Of a stretch of 64,000 nucleotides of DNA, positions 43,727 through 52,930 are shown in pieces. Source of the DNA: Bacillus sp. Marseille-Q1617 (GTDB taxonomy: Bacteria; Bacillota; Bacilli; Bacillales; Bacillaceae_B); contig NZ_CAHJXM010000001.1 in NCBI RefSeq assembly GCF_903645295.1, forward strand, positions 744,001 to 808,000, given 5' to 3'. The stretch's first letter is position 1; each line of letters begins with the position of its first letter. The position numbers were made by a program, and so were the translations under genes. Under the pieces are notes generated by a model that was given only the letters and a program-made list of their open reading frames with translations, made no database searches and was not told the DNA's origin.

Positions 43727-44227
43727 TTGAAAGTTTCCTTAATTGCAGCAATGGATGAAAACAGAGTGATTGGAAAAGACAACGATATCCCGTGGAGAAT
43801 TCCGAAGGACTGGGAGTATGTGAAAGAAGTGACTCAAGGGCATCCGATCATATTAGGCAGGAAAAACCTTGAATCGATTGGACGAGCCCTGCCTAACAGA
43901 AGAAATATCGTCTTGACCAGGGATGAAAACTACACATTTCAAGGCTGTGAAATGGCCCATTCAGCAGATGAAGTATTTGAGCTATGTAAGCATGAAAAAG
44001 AAATGTTTATTTTCGGTGGAGAACAGATTTACGAATTATTTCTCCCTTATGTAGAAAAAATGTACATTACCAAAATACATCATGCTTTTGAGGGGGATAC
44101 GTTTTTCCCGGAAATTGATTACAGTGAATGGAATGAAGTGTCTGTTAAAAAAGGAATAACGGATGAGAAGAATCCTTATATTTATTATTTTCATGTGTAT
44201 GAGAGAGAAAGAGAAACGTTGAGATAG
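43727..44227 (+). CDS. folA: dihydrofolate reductase
   Basis: 166 residues from TTG 43727 (AAGGCGG 8 nt upstream; GTG 43718 overlaps it). Standard DHFR: MKVSLIAAMDENRVIGKDND with I/V-G loop, IPWRIPKDW containing the substrate-binding acid region, GRKNLESIGRALPNRRNIVL for NADPH, FIFGGEQIYELFL. The usual Asp/Glu of the PWxxPxD site is D of PKDW. It is not beside thyA, so this may be an extra, possibly drug-tolerant DHFR. Confidence 0.88.
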   Translation: MKVSLIAAMDENRVIGKDNDIPWRIPKDWEYVKEVTQGHPIILGRKNLESIGRALPNRRNIVLTRDENYTFQGCEMAHSADEVFELCKHEKEMFIFGGEQIYELFLPYVEKMYITKIHHAFEGDTFFPEIDYSEWNEVSVKKGITDEKNPYIYYFHVYERERETLR

Positions 44228-44365
44228 TAGATGATGAAGCAAACAGGTATGAGGTATATTCACGTGCTTTCTAAGAATGTCAGATCATGAAACATAAGGA
44301 CAGACTTGAAGTGATTGTTGAATGGTTGCAAAGAATAAATGTATCAAGTGCTGGGAGTAATCTAT

Positions 44366-45160
44366 ATGTCAGATAACACTAAAGAAGAAATTCTAACCGG
44401 AGGAAATGTCTCAGCCGTCTATCGATTGGAAGATACGGTCCTCAGGGAGCTAAAGCCGGAGAGCCCAAAAATTCATAAGCTGTTAAAGCATTTGGAAAGG
44501 AAAGGTTTCAGACATGCACCTCTGTTTTTAGGGATTGATGAAAAAGGCAGGGAGATTCTTTCTTTTATAGAGGGAGAAGCGGGCAATTACCCCCTGAAGG
44601 AATACATGTGGGCTGATGAAGCGCTAAGTGAGATCGCGACCATGCTCCGTCTTTATCATGACGCGGTCAGCGATTTTCCATTTGATGAAAGCTGGCAGCC
44701 GATCGATAACACCCCCGAGCCGTATGAGGTGCTGTGTCATAATGATTTTGCGATTTACAATATCATTTTTAATCATAAAAAACCGGTTGGGATCATCGAT
44801 TTCGATGTGGCCGGTCCGGGCCCGAGGATGTATGATATTGCCTACACGCTTTACACATGTGTGCCGTTAAGCAGGCATTACCATTCTGAAGCGGGTGAGG
44901 AGGTCCTCTATCAATCTGACAAAGATGCCGATAGGATCAAACGAAGAGTGCAATTATTCTTTGAAGCCTATGGCCTGGATTTTGAAAAGGATTTCGTTGA
45001 CATGGTGTTACTGCGGTTGGAAGGAATATGTAAAACGATCAAGCGAAAAGCCGCAGAAGGCGATGCCGCTTTTCAAAAGATGCTGGAAGATGGTCATGTC
45101 GAGCACTATGAAAAGGACATTGCGTTTGTTCGGGAGCATGGGGAAGAGTGGAGATCGTGA
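44366..45160 (+). CDS. aminoglycoside phosphotransferase family protein
   Basis: 264 residues from ATG 44366 (GGGAG 8 nt upstream). APH fold: Brenner motif CHNDFAIYNIIF (catalytic Asp) and metal Asp in VGIIDFDVAGPGPRMYDIA. Glycine-loop start LTGGNVSAVYRL. It phosphorylates an antibiotic or a small metabolite; the real substrate is unknown. Terminator follows. Confidence 0.87.
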   Translation: MSDNTKEEILTGGNVSAVYRLEDTVLRELKPESPKIHKLLKHLERKGFRHAPLFLGIDEKGREILSFIEGEAGNYPLKEYMWADEALSEIATMLRLYHDAVSDFPFDESWQPIDNTPEPYEVLCHNDFAIYNIIFNHKKPVGIIDFDVAGPGPRMYDIAYTLYTCVPLSRHYHSEAGEEVLYQSDKDADRIKRRVQLFFEAYGLDFEKDFVDMVLLRLEGICKTIKRKAAEGDAAFQKMLEDGHVEHYEKDIAFVREHGEEWRS

Positions 45161-45193
45161 ACGGTGCGATCTCTTAATCTCCTGATTCATGGG

Positions 45194-45218
45194 AAAGGGA
45201 CAGAAATGTCCTTTTTTT
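45194..45218 (+). terminator. terminator
   Basis: AAAGGGACA with TGTCCTTT, GAAA loop, T7. Confidence 0.75.
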
Positions 45219-45324
45219 CGTTGGAAATGGTGAAAAAATGACTGTATCTGGCCTTGGTGGTCATATTTGGGCCGGTTCCCCTGAGTTGAAGTCGTATGGA
45301 AGAGGGAAAAAAGCGGTTCAGAAC

Positions 45325-45450
45325 CGAAATATTAATATACTAATTTTTATTGCACCGGTTTTCGAATAATTGCGCCGGTTTTTCATTAATTGCGCCACTT
45401 TCATAATAATTGCGCCACTTTCATGATAATTAAGCCGGTTGTCGAATTTT
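45325..45450 (+). repeat. 20-nt-pitch array, ATTGCGCC type (array B6)
   Basis: Units with TGCRCC at exactly 45351, 45371, 45391 and 45411, then TAAGCC at 45431. Each is ATTGCGCC plus GGTTT or ACTTT and variable bases. Leader AATATTAATATAC (45329-45341) and trailer TTGTCGAATTTTC match array B1 on the other strand. It fills most of the 45219-45507 gap. Confidence 0.88.
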
Positions 45451-45507
45451 CTTTTCCCCTCACCACAAACTAGTAATTTAATCTATTCAAGAGAAAGGGT
45501 GAACATG

Positions 45508-46806
45508 ATGGAGCAGTGGGACAGACGCATGATCACAACTTCACGCGGAGTGTTCAAAGTATTTATAAAAGGCATGGGTGAGCCTCTTTGTGTGACCCAT
45601 CACTACTCGGAGTTCAACGAAACGGGTGACTATTTTGCCGAAACCTTTACGTCCGGCCACCAAGTCATTTTAGTGAATTTGAGGGAAGCCGGGGCATCCG
45701 AAAGAGCCGTTGAATCTTACCAGCTGAGTATGTTGGAAACGATTTTTGACCTGGAAGCCATTCGGGAGGGCCTTGGCTTTGAAAAATGGGGGTTTGCCGG
45801 CCATTCAACTGGCGGGATGCTGGGGATCATGTATGGAATCTATCACTCTGACAGTCTATCGTTCTCTGTCATCGTCGGAGCGGCGGGAAGGGAGTATATG
45901 ACATTCTCGAGAGACTGTATCTATAATCCCGAACATCCCAAATTTCAAATCATGCAGGACTTTATGGAAACGTTGAAAAATCCGAACTTGAGTGAAACCG
46001 AAAGAAAGCATACAGCTGCCGAACGGGTAAAGCTATCCTTATTCCAACCGGAGAAATATGATCAATACTTTTCCCGCCCCATCCGCAAAAAAATGTCGGG
46101 TGCCAGGCTGAATTTTTTTAGCAGGGAACTGCATGTTTATGATGTAACAAAAAAACTTGGCTTAATCACCGCGCCAGTACTCGTCATTTGCGGCAGGCAC
46201 GATGTTCAATGTCCTGTATCTTATTCCATTGAATTGGCGGAGTCTATCCCAAACGCGCAGCTCGAGATATTTGAACAGAGTAACCATTATCCGTTTTTGG
46301 AAGAGAAAGGTTTGTTTAGTGAAGTATTTGATCGTTTTGTAGAACAGGTCTCAGAGAAAGGACAGAATCCAAAGGGTGAAATGATGCCGGTAAAAGGACT
46401 CAATCATTTCTTATTCTCAGTATCTGATTTAGAAGAATCCATCTTGTTTTATCACCAAGTATTCGAAGCGAAACTGCTGGTAAAAGGACGCAGTACAGCA
46501 TATTTTGATTTGAACGGAATGTGGCTGGCCCTCAATGAAGAAAAGGATATTCCGAGGAATGAAATCAGTCGGTCGTACACACATATTGCTTTTACGGTAG
46601 AAGAGACGGAATTTGATGACATACTACATAAGTTAAGGAAGCTGAAGGTAAATATCCTGCCCGGCCGTTTGAGGGACGAAAAGGATAAAAAGTCCGTTTA
46701 CTTCACCGATCCGGATGGTCATAAATTTGAATTTCATACAGGATCATTGCAGGACAGGCTTGATTTTTATAAACAGGAAAAGCCGCATATGGAGTTTTAT
46801 GATTGA
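45508..46806 (+). CDS. alpha/beta hydrolase fused to FosB-type metallothiol transferase
   Basis: 432 residues. Residues 1-285 are an alpha/beta hydrolase of the proline-iminopeptidase type: nucleophile in [12 protein letters not shown], acid in [11 protein letters not shown], His in QSNHYPF. Residues 292-432 are a complete FosB-like VOC protein: [11 protein letters not shown] (metal His), YTHIAFTVE (metal His), [16 protein letters not shown] (metal Glu) and end RPHMEFYD-like PHMEFYD. FosB adds bacillithiol to fosfomycin. ATG 45508 has AAGGGTG 6 nt upstream. A second AAAGGGTG lies right before ATG 46381/46384, so FosB may also be made alone. FosB of usual length is separate, so stop-codon loss between two genes is likely. 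Confidence 0.82.
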   Translation: MEQWDRRMITTSRGVFKVFIKGMGEPLCVTHHYSEFNETGDYFAETFTSGHQVILVNLREAGASERAVESYQLSMLETIFDLEAIREGLGFEKWGFAGHSTGGMLGIMYGIYHSDSLSFSVIVGAAGREYMTFSRDCIYNPEHPKFQIMQDFMETLKNPNLSETERKHTAAERVKLSLFQPEKYDQYFSRPIRKKMSGARLNFFSRELHVYDVTKKLGLITAPVLVICGRHDVQCPVSYSIELAESIPNAQLEIFEQSNHYPFLEEKGLFSEVFDRFVEQVSEKGQNPKGEMMPVKGLNHFLFSVSDLEESILFYHQVFEAKLLVKGRSTAYFDLNGMWLALNEEKDIPRNEISRSYTHIAFTVEETEFDDILHKLRKLKVNILPGRLRDEKDKKSVYFTDPDGHKFEFHTGSLQDRLDFYKQEKPHMEFYD

Positions 46807-46984
46807 TTTAAAAGGTACCAACAAGAAGCGCTCCTGGCTACCGTTAATAACTACTCTGGCAGATTCCTTTGATACTTAATCAATAATATTGATGCTGGCT
46901 GCCAACCAAAAGTAATAAATTGGAACCTCCATGCTCCTTCATCCGTACTTGTAATATATCCACAGGAAAGAGGCGGGAGCGAGC

Positions 46985-47353
46985 ATGCAGTTAAATTATG
47001 AGATTGTACCTGAACATCAGCCAGTTCCAAAAAGGCAGCACGGCACTAGAACAGTTTTGAATAGTTTGGGGATCGTGATATTCGGAGGGTTATTGTTACA
47101 AAGCTTCACCGTTCCATTCACGCTTGACGGCAGCGGCGGGCTTTCACAGATTGAAGAAATCATGATGAACACCGGGGAATTCTTGGAATTCTTCTTCTTT
47201 ACGTTAGGGTGCGGGACGATGTATTACCTGCTTGTGAATCTTTACTTCACTGGGGAAAAGGGAAGACGGATATCCCTTTTTATTTTGGCATTACTTGGCA
47301 TTTTCAGCGTATTGATGGTGGTTTATTTAGTGCAGTATCCTTTATCACATTGA
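46985..47353 (+). CDS. membrane protein, three TM
   Basis: 122 residues: a polar head (1-24), then TM helices about 27-45, 66-87 and 96-115. GAGGCGGGAGC precedes the ATG. No family recognised. The 178 bp before it contain no other gene. Confidence 0.65.
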   Translation: MQLNYEIVPEHQPVPKRQHGTRTVLNSLGIVIFGGLLLQSFTVPFTLDGSGGLSQIEEIMMNTGEFLEFFFFTLGCGTMYYLLVNLYFTGEKGRRISLFILALLGIFSVLMVVYLVQYPLSH

Positions 47354-47466
47354 TGAATTGAACATAGGAACTCTTTGAATCCAGCGGAAGCAAAAAAACA
47401 GATAAGAGGTGTAACCATGACCTCACCGGGGAAAAGGGGGAAAAAAGATAGAGGAGGACATCCGGA

Positions 47467-47913
47467 ATGACACAACAAAAATCGCACCAAGACATAGATG
47501 AGAGGTTAAAACGTCTGGAAGAAGACTATGTGAAAGCCGTCAAAGAGAATGACAGCACGAACATAGAGGATTTTATTGAACAATTTTTGTATGATTCGTG
47601 GGAGTATAATGACCGGAATATAGATAGGATCAAGAGCGTTCTGAGCCGTTACTCAAGTGGAAGGATTTCTCAGGGAACCTTTCATTCATCCTTTAATTAT
47701 ATGACCGAAGAGCTTCATGTGAAATTGAGGCAGCTGGATCAGGAGAAGGTTTATCCCGTCCTTCACTCCAAAGATGGAGCCTCTATGCTCGTCGCTTTCG
47801 TAGACGGCCTTGTGCTGCAATACTATATAGGAATATATGACGTTGACGGTTTAAGAGGGATGACTCCGTATATAAAACGTGTCATTTTGCAGATGTTGAA
47901 AACAGAAGTGTAA
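47467..47913 (+). CDS. protein resembling a TetR C-terminal domain without HTH
   Basis: 148 residues, all-alpha. The end MLVAFVDGLVLQYYIGIYDV followed by MTPYIKRVILQMLK looks like the last helices of a TetR ligand-binding domain, yet residues 1-40 (DERLKRLEEDYVKAVKEND) show no HTH and the preceding DNA encodes none in any frame. It may be a truncated regulator or an unrelated helical protein. AGAGGAGGA precedes the ATG, so it is expressed as it stands. Hypothetical. Confidence 0.6.
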   Translation: MTQQKSHQDIDERLKRLEEDYVKAVKENDSTNIEDFIEQFLYDSWEYNDRNIDRIKSVLSRYSSGRISQGTFHSSFNYMTEELHVKLRQLDQEKVYPVLHSKDGASMLVAFVDGLVLQYYIGIYDVDGLRGMTPYIKRVILQMLKTEV

Positions 47914-47929
47914 GGGGAATTAGAAGATA

Positions 47930-47973
47930 GGGTCTGCTCCCATATGTGCCGGGGAGTCAGACCCTTAATTTTA
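47930..47973 (+). terminator. GGGTCTG hairpin terminator
   Basis: GGGTCTGCTCCC with GGGGAGTCAGACCC (one bulge); weak T tract. Related to the hairpins at 49094 and 62361. Confidence 0.6.
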
Positions 47974-47999
47974 TGGGAGGTAAGGTCCATCTCATTCCA

Positions 48000-49010
48000 T
48001 CATTTGTTTTTTGCCAAGTGGCTGTGATCTGTTGCCAGAGGGGGCTGTTCCATCCACTCTTTTTCAATTAATAGATTCATTCCGTCTTCAGCCAATAGTC
48101 CAATTTCCGCAATCATTTTTGAGTAGTTCCCTGCTAAATCCCTGCGCTGGCTTATGGCCATGGCCTCTCCGTAATACCCAATAGCAGAAGAGAGAAGTGT
48201 TGTGATGTGAAACATCATAAGCTTATCGGAAAAAGGAGAAGTGATTGAATCCGTCACCTCGGACTCAAAGGTCCTGGGTATGTGTAAATTATCTTCAGTT
48301 AACATAGAAGTAAGTATTTTAAAGTGCTCGTTGCATAGCTTCCTGGATCTTTCCATGAAATCCCTGACTTTTTTAGATTTGGCCACTTGACTGAATCCTA
48401 ATTCCAGGACAGTCTTTGCCATTGTTTTCTGTAAATTAAGATACGTGCCACTTACTTCTACTGCACTTATTGGTCTGCGTTTCCCTAACCAACCGGTTAA
48501 AAAGTTTTGTTTCTTTATAAACTCGACTTTCTGGTGATTGTTGAACGTAGGAGGTCTGTTAATAATGCCTTTCTCTGTCAGCACTTTAGTAGACCGATCA
48601 TACAATTCCATTGTTTCAGAAATAACACCCATAAAATAGTTTCTCTGATCTTCGCGAATGACGTTGCCTATGGCACCTGCGTATCGAGTGAGCCCGTGGA
48701 CAGCCATGATATGTAAGTAAACAATGATATAGGTATCTGTAAATAAGGGAGGTGCATCTACCGTAACATCTTCATCAGTAAATCCTTTTGGTACCGGATA
48801 CCCGTCTGTTGTTAAAAATTCTTCCCCTTTTTGAAGGTGCCTTTCCGTCAGTTCAAAAGCATATTGAAGCACCTGTTTAATGTCCATATCCTGAACATGA
48901 TGAAGGAAATACCGAAACATACAGTTTGCCATGCTATCATTCATATATTGTGTCCAAAGGTTAGCGAGCTCTGATGCACTTATCTTGGTTTGATGGTTTC
49001 TGGTCTCCAC
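48000..49010 (-). CDS. DUF3231 family protein
   Basis: About 336 residues built of two similar four-helix bundles, each beginning with the SxxELxxLWxxYMNDSM-type helix (first at SASELANLWTQYMNDSMANC; second in VSGTYLNLQKTMAKT region). The pattern is that of DUF3231, common in Bacillaceae and possibly ferritin/DinB-like in fold. GTG 49010 has AGGGGG 6 nt upstream; ATG 49016 directly abuts that site. Function unknown. Confidence 0.75.
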   Translation of the reverse strand: METRNHQTKISASELANLWTQYMNDSMANCMFRYFLHHVQDMDIKQVLQYAFELTERHLQKGEEFLTTDGYPVPKGFTDEDVTVDAPPLFTDTYIIVYLHIMAVHGLTRYAGAIGNVIREDQRNYFMGVISETMELYDRSTKVLTEKGIINRPPTFNNHQKVEFIKKQNFLTGWLGKRRPISAVEVSGTYLNLQKTMAKTVLELGFSQVAKSKKVRDFMERSRKLCNEHFKILTSMLTEDNLHIPRTFESEVTDSITSPFSDKLMMFHITTLLSSAIGYYGEAMAISQRRDLAGNYSKMIAEIGLLAEDGMNLLIEKEWMEQPPLATDHSHLAKNK

Positions 49011-49093
49011 TTTCATCCCCCCTGTAATGTGTCTGGAATAGTTTGTCCCAATGGACTTTGTTTCATTATGAAAATGCGTGTAACCAACGATTA

Positions 49094-49150
49094 GGGCCTG
49101 CCCCCCGTTACGGAAAAACTTCACCGTGACGGGGGCAGGCCCATTTTTTT
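49094..49150 (+). terminator. GGGCCTGCCCCCC hairpin, terminator-like, orphan
   Basis: GGGCCTGCCCCCCGT pairs with ACGGGGGCAGGCCC and T7 follows on the plus strand. The flanking genes are both on the minus strand, so it ends no known gene; its loop resembles that at 62361. Confidence 0.65.
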
Positions 49151-49167
49151 GTGCGGCTGTCCCTGAT

Positions 49168-49593
49168 TCAAATAGCTGCTCCCTCTACATACCTTTTAAA
49201 GTTATCCAGTATCGCCTGCCATCCCTGCCTCTGCATATCAACCGGATTCTCGGAATCTGCATCGAAAATCTCCAAGATTTCGGTTTCGTTTCCTTGGCCA
49301 TTAAACCTGATACTGACGGTCCGGCCATCTTCCATCGAATAGGCAATGACCTCATTTGCCTTGACCTCGTCATACGTTCCGCCAAAATCGAATCCGAAAC
49401 TGCCGTCTTTCGCTTCCATCCTCGAAAGAAACTTCCCGCCGATTCGCAGATCATTTTCAGCAAAAGGGGTATGCCAGTCACCGGAAGCTGCATTCCATTT
49501 GATGATATGGTTTGGCTCTGTCCAGTATTCCCATACCTTTTCTACCGGTGCTTGAACGGTCGTTTGTACTGTGATTTTTTCATGCGTTCCCAT
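49168..49593 (-). CDS. SRPBCC/AHSA1 family protein
   Basis: 141 residues from ATG 49593 (AAAGGAG 9 nt upstream). Helix-grip fold: KITVQTTVQAPVEKVWEYWT, IIKWNAASGDWHTPF, FDFGGTYDEV, and the last helix GWQAILDNFKRYVE. AHSA1-like proteins bind small hydrophobic ligands. Alone on the minus strand. Confidence 0.87.
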   Translation of the reverse strand: MGTHEKITVQTTVQAPVEKVWEYWTEPNHIIKWNAASGDWHTPFAENDLRIGGKFLSRMEAKDGSFGFDFGGTYDEVKANEVIAYSMEDGRTVSIRFNGQGNETEILEIFDADSENPVDMQRQGWQAILDNFKRYVEGAAI

Positions 49594-49814
49594 TCTACTT
49601 AACTCCTTTCTCATAAGAAAATTGCTGTTGTTCAAATAGGTGCCTGACCTATCTCTATTCTACATGGTGCCGCAATATGGGACTACTGCTTTCTGGACTA
49701 TTATGCCTGCTGTGCCTTACACGATTTTGAAAGAGTGGAGGATATTGCAAAAAGATGTCGAACAAAAATAGAGAGATGAAAAAAATTCTGGTTTTGTCTT
49801 AAAGGAGTTCTTAT

Positions 49815-51056
49815 ATGGTAGAAACCGTTCATCACCTAGTGCTTCATGTGGTGTTTATATTGTTTACGATCCTTCTATTTCAGATGTTTACGAGAGAAGC
49901 GGAATGGGACACGAAAGATTTTAACTGGAAATTTCTTTTGATGAATATTGTGATCATCGTATTTACCATGATATTTCCGATTGTCTACTCAAGCGGCTAT
50001 GTATACGATTTCAAAGTGATCCCCATCATCATTGCATTTATCTATGGCGGGAGGAGAGTTGGATTTGCTGCGTTTTTTACGCTGCTTTTGATCGGTTCGG
50101 TCACCAACCATGTCCTTCTCAGTCTAATCGTAAATTATACAATCTATTGTCTGCTGCTCATCCCTGTTTCTAAATGGTATAGAAGGTTTAAGTGGAAGAA
50201 CAAAGTTCTCCTGATTTCCCTTTTCTATCTTTTTGTCCCGGTTACAAGAGCCCTTTTTTTACTCTATAAAAATGAAGTGGACCAACTTCCTTTAGTGGTT
50301 AGTTCTACAATGGTCATATGGATTACCTTAGTACTGAGCATCTATCTGATTGAAAACAGACTGGAACAGATGAGGATCAAAAGAGAACTGATAAAAGCGG
50401 AAAAATTCAACGTCGTCAGTCAACTCGCGGCATCCGTCGCCCATGAAATCCGCAATCCGATGACCACTGTAAGAGGATTCATGCAGCTGCTCCAGGGAGA
50501 TAGCCTATCGAAGGAACAGAACACCTTCATTAATATATCGATCCAGGAACTCGACCGGGCACAGGAAGTCATCAACCAATATCTTTCCCTCGCAAAGCCG
50601 CAAACCGGAGAATACGAGGTGTTCAGCCTGACCGAGGCCGTTCATGAATCCGCTGACGTGATGTCATCCTATGCGGTCATGAACAGCATAGAAATCAACA
50701 AAGACATTGAAGAGGATATGCTGATCAAAGGACTGAGTTTTGAAATCAAACAAGTATTGATCAATATTCTCAAAAATGGAATCGAAGCGATAAAAGAAAA
50801 TGGCGAAATTACCGTTGCAGCAGCTGAAAGTAAAGTCGGACAATTCATCATCACCATCAAAGATAATGGAGCCGGCATGCCTAAAGAACAACTCGAAACA
50901 CTGGGCAGACCTTATTATTCCACAAAAGAAAAAGGGACAGGCCTTGGATTGACGGTCTGCTATCAGATCGTCGAACGGATGAAGGGTGAGATCCTGGTGG
51001 AAAGTGAGTTGGGTGTGGGGACGACGTTTACTATTTTGCTGCCGAAGGATACATAG
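49815..51056 (+). CDS. sensor histidine kinase, KinB-like (5TM)
   Basis: 413 residues. Residues 1-185 are a 5-6 TM sensor of the 5TMR-LYT type, with IPIIIAFIYGGRRVGFAAFF. HisKA phospho-His in VAHEIRNPMTTVRGFMQLLQ (about 217), HATPase with NILKNGIEAIKE, DNGAGMP and GTGLGLTVCYQ. This is the sporulation kinase KinB-type architecture. No response regulator is adjacent, as expected for phosphorelay kinases. AAAGGAG precedes the ATG. TGTCGAA (about 49753-49759), a Spo0A-box match, lies upstream. Confidence 0.88.
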   Translation: MVETVHHLVLHVVFILFTILLFQMFTREAEWDTKDFNWKFLLMNIVIIVFTMIFPIVYSSGYVYDFKVIPIIIAFIYGGRRVGFAAFFTLLLIGSVTNHVLLSLIVNYTIYCLLLIPVSKWYRRFKWKNKVLLISLFYLFVPVTRALFLLYKNEVDQLPLVVSSTMVIWITLVLSIYLIENRLEQMRIKRELIKAEKFNVVSQLAASVAHEIRNPMTTVRGFMQLLQGDSLSKEQNTFINISIQELDRAQEVINQYLSLAKPQTGEYEVFSLTEAVHESADVMSSYAVMNSIEINKDIEEDMLIKGLSFEIKQVLINILKNGIEAIKENGEITVAAAESKVGQFIITIKDNGAGMPKEQLETLGRPYYSTKEKGTGLGLTVCYQIVERMKGEILVESELGVGTTFTILLPKDT

Positions 51057-51061
51057 GAGAG

Positions 51062-51096
51062 TGGGTCATGGGGGCGGGTCCCGTGGCCCATTTTTT
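51062..51096 (+). terminator. terminator of kinase gene
   Basis: TGGGTCATGGG pairs with CCCGTGGCCCA (GU pairs), T6. Confidence 0.75.
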
Positions 51097-51159
51097 GTAG
51101 AGAATACGAGGTCTCGTGGAGAAGTTCAAATGGAACAACAATAATAATTTATAAAAAAA

Positions 51160-51185
51160 TGAAACTGACAGCTGTTTGATTCGTC
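51160..51185 (+). promoter_or_regulatory. ECF-type autoregulatory promoter
   Basis: TGAAAC (51160-51165), 16-nt spacer, CGTC (51182-51185): the consensus read by sigma-M/sigma-V type ECF factors in Bacillus, 33 bp before an ECF sigma gene. Confidence 0.75.
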
Positions 51186-51217
51186 TTAGCATTAAAGGGG
51201 AACGGGGTGGAAAACGT

Positions 51218-51772
51218 GTGAGGAAGATTCGGGAAGAGGGCTATGGTGAAAATCGGGATGTATGGCTCGAAGCGATTATGGATGAGTATGGTGAGCGGAT
51301 CACAAAGTTAGCTTATAACTATGTGAAAGATTGGAATGTGGCAGAAGATATTGTCCAGGATGTATTTATCACGTGCTACAAGAACTATCAAAAAATAGAT
51401 GAGATCATTTCTTTCAAGGCATGGATTTATCGGCTGGTGATTAATCAATCAAAAGATGTTTTAAAGAGTTCGGCATTTCGGAAAGTAGTGCTGAATTCAA
51501 GCCTTTTTACTCGTTTCGCAGCAAAGGATTTGATGCCTGAAAAGAGTGTAGTGAAGCGAAATGAGGAAGAGTTTCTTTCCAAGTGTGTATTATCGCTCCC
51601 AGTAAAGTATCGGGAAGTGGTGACGCTTTATTATTATGAAGAATGCTCCATTGAAGAGATTAGCGGAATGGTAGGTTTGAACCCAAATACAATCAAAACG
51701 AGATTGAGTAGAGGCAGGGGCAAGCTGAAAAAAATGATGGAAAGGCGGGGGTATGATGGAGAGGAAGCTTAA
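51218..51772 (+). CDS. ECF RNA polymerase sigma factor
   Basis: 184 residues from GTG 51218 (GGGGTGG 7 nt upstream). Sigma-70 region 2 (ITKLAYNYVKDWNVAEDIVQDVF, then FKAWIYRLVINQSKD) and region 4 (LPVKYREVVTLYYYEECSIE, recognition helix NPNTIKTRLSRGRGKL). No region 1 or 3. A TGAAAC-N16-CGTC promoter just upstream points to autoregulation. The following gene overlaps its end by 20 nt and encodes a TM protein, the probable anti-sigma factor. Confidence 0.9.
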   Translation: MRKIREEGYGENRDVWLEAIMDEYGERITKLAYNYVKDWNVAEDIVQDVFITCYKNYQKIDEIISFKAWIYRLVINQSKDVLKSSAFRKVVLNSSLFTRFAAKDLMPEKSVVKRNEEEFLSKCVLSLPVKYREVVTLYYYEECSIEEISGMVGLNPNTIKTRLSRGRGKLKKMMERRGYDGEEA

Positions 51773-52778
51773 CCGGCTAAGGGAAGCAATGGATTCTACG
51801 ACTCACAACGGTCTTCACTTTACAGACATCCAAAAAAATAAGATAAGAAATGCCGTTCATACTGACCGACCTGTAAAATCAAGCAGACCCAAACCCTTCG
51901 TTATAACCATCCTTACAGCGATATCCATTTGTTTAGCAGGGTTCTTCATTTCGACGGAGTTGTTGGTCGAGCATCATAATGAAAAGATCACCGGCACTCA
52001 AAGTACCCTTCAGATATGGAAAGAAGAACATGAGTATAAAGAGAATGGGAAAGTCATATTCAGCATTTTTCCCGATCCTGAATTGCATGCTGGAAAACCT
52101 TATGGTTATATCTTCCGGTTTAATGAGCCTTTTACCACATTTAAAGGAAGAGAGCTTTCCATTTCTGCTGTTCATAAAGAAACAGGTCAACGGATTCAGG
52201 CGTTATCTCCTCAGAATATTACAGAACCCTCACCAGGTTATTCAAGCTTACAGCGATTCTCTGTCAGCTTTCAAGTACCTTACAGCGGTTTATGGAGGTA
52301 TGAAGTATATCTGGACGGAAAAGCGTATGGGGATGTAGTCGTAAATGTGGATGAAAAAGAAGAAAGCTCTGTGAAGTTCCCCAAAGATCTCCCGGACTAT
52401 GTTCAAGAAAGTGATGTTGAAAAGATCGATTGGAATCGAAAAGCAGCTGCATTCGGCCGGAACTTCGTTGGAAATGAAAATCAAACGGGCATCATAGGTG
52501 CTGACATGCCCAGCCTGACCGGTCAAAAATGGATGTGGCATTTGTGGGGCACCGACGCTTCTGAGCTGACGGTCGTTGGATTTCACCGGGAGACCGGAAC
52601 AGCCCATCCGGTTTTACATCATGGGAAAGGCTGGACCATTGATCTTGGTGGCGAGCATAATGGGGCCGATGTTCACACCCCGTCCGCTGTGACCATTCCC
52701 GAAAAGGGAGAATGGGCATTCCTGCTTTATGCGGACAGGGAATTTTTTGATGTGGTTGTTTTAGAGATTGATAAATGA
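51753..52778 (+). CDS. membrane anti-sigma-like protein with DUF4871-like domain
   Basis: 341 residues: a cytosolic head of about 48 residues, one TM (VITILTAISICLAGFFI, about 49-66), and a large outer part. The outer part has an Ig-like region (100-200) and a C-terminal domain with KWMWHLWGTDASELTVVGFH and EWAFLLYADREFFDVVV that resembles DUF4871. Head-TM-sensor layout and overlap with the sigma gene support an anti-sigma role, but the head lacks a zinc HxxxCxxC motif. Confidence 0.7.
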   Translation: MMERKLNRLREAMDSTTHNGLHFTDIQKNKIRNAVHTDRPVKSSRPKPFVITILTAISICLAGFFISTELLVEHHNEKITGTQSTLQIWKEEHEYKENGKVIFSIFPDPELHAGKPYGYIFRFNEPFTTFKGRELSISAVHKETGQRIQALSPQNITEPSPGYSSLQRFSVSFQVPYSGLWRYEVYLDGKAYGDVVVNVDEKEESSVKFPKDLPDYVQESDVEKIDWNRKAAAFGRNFVGNENQTGIIGADMPSLTGQKWMWHLWGTDASELTVVGFHRETGTAHPVLHHGKGWTIDLGGEHNGADVHTPSAVTIPEKGEWAFLLYADREFFDVVVLEIDK

Positions 52779-52930
52779 GTTTAAACGTGTGTTGAGTTCT
52801 GTCTCCAGCTCCGTTAGTATGTATGCGTTTGGGGTCAGCTCCGATTATCCCTAAAGGAAAAACAGTAGAAGGAACTCAAAGTGGTTGAGGAGAATGTTAA
52901 TGTATCCGATTAATAAAAGGGGATATGGAT

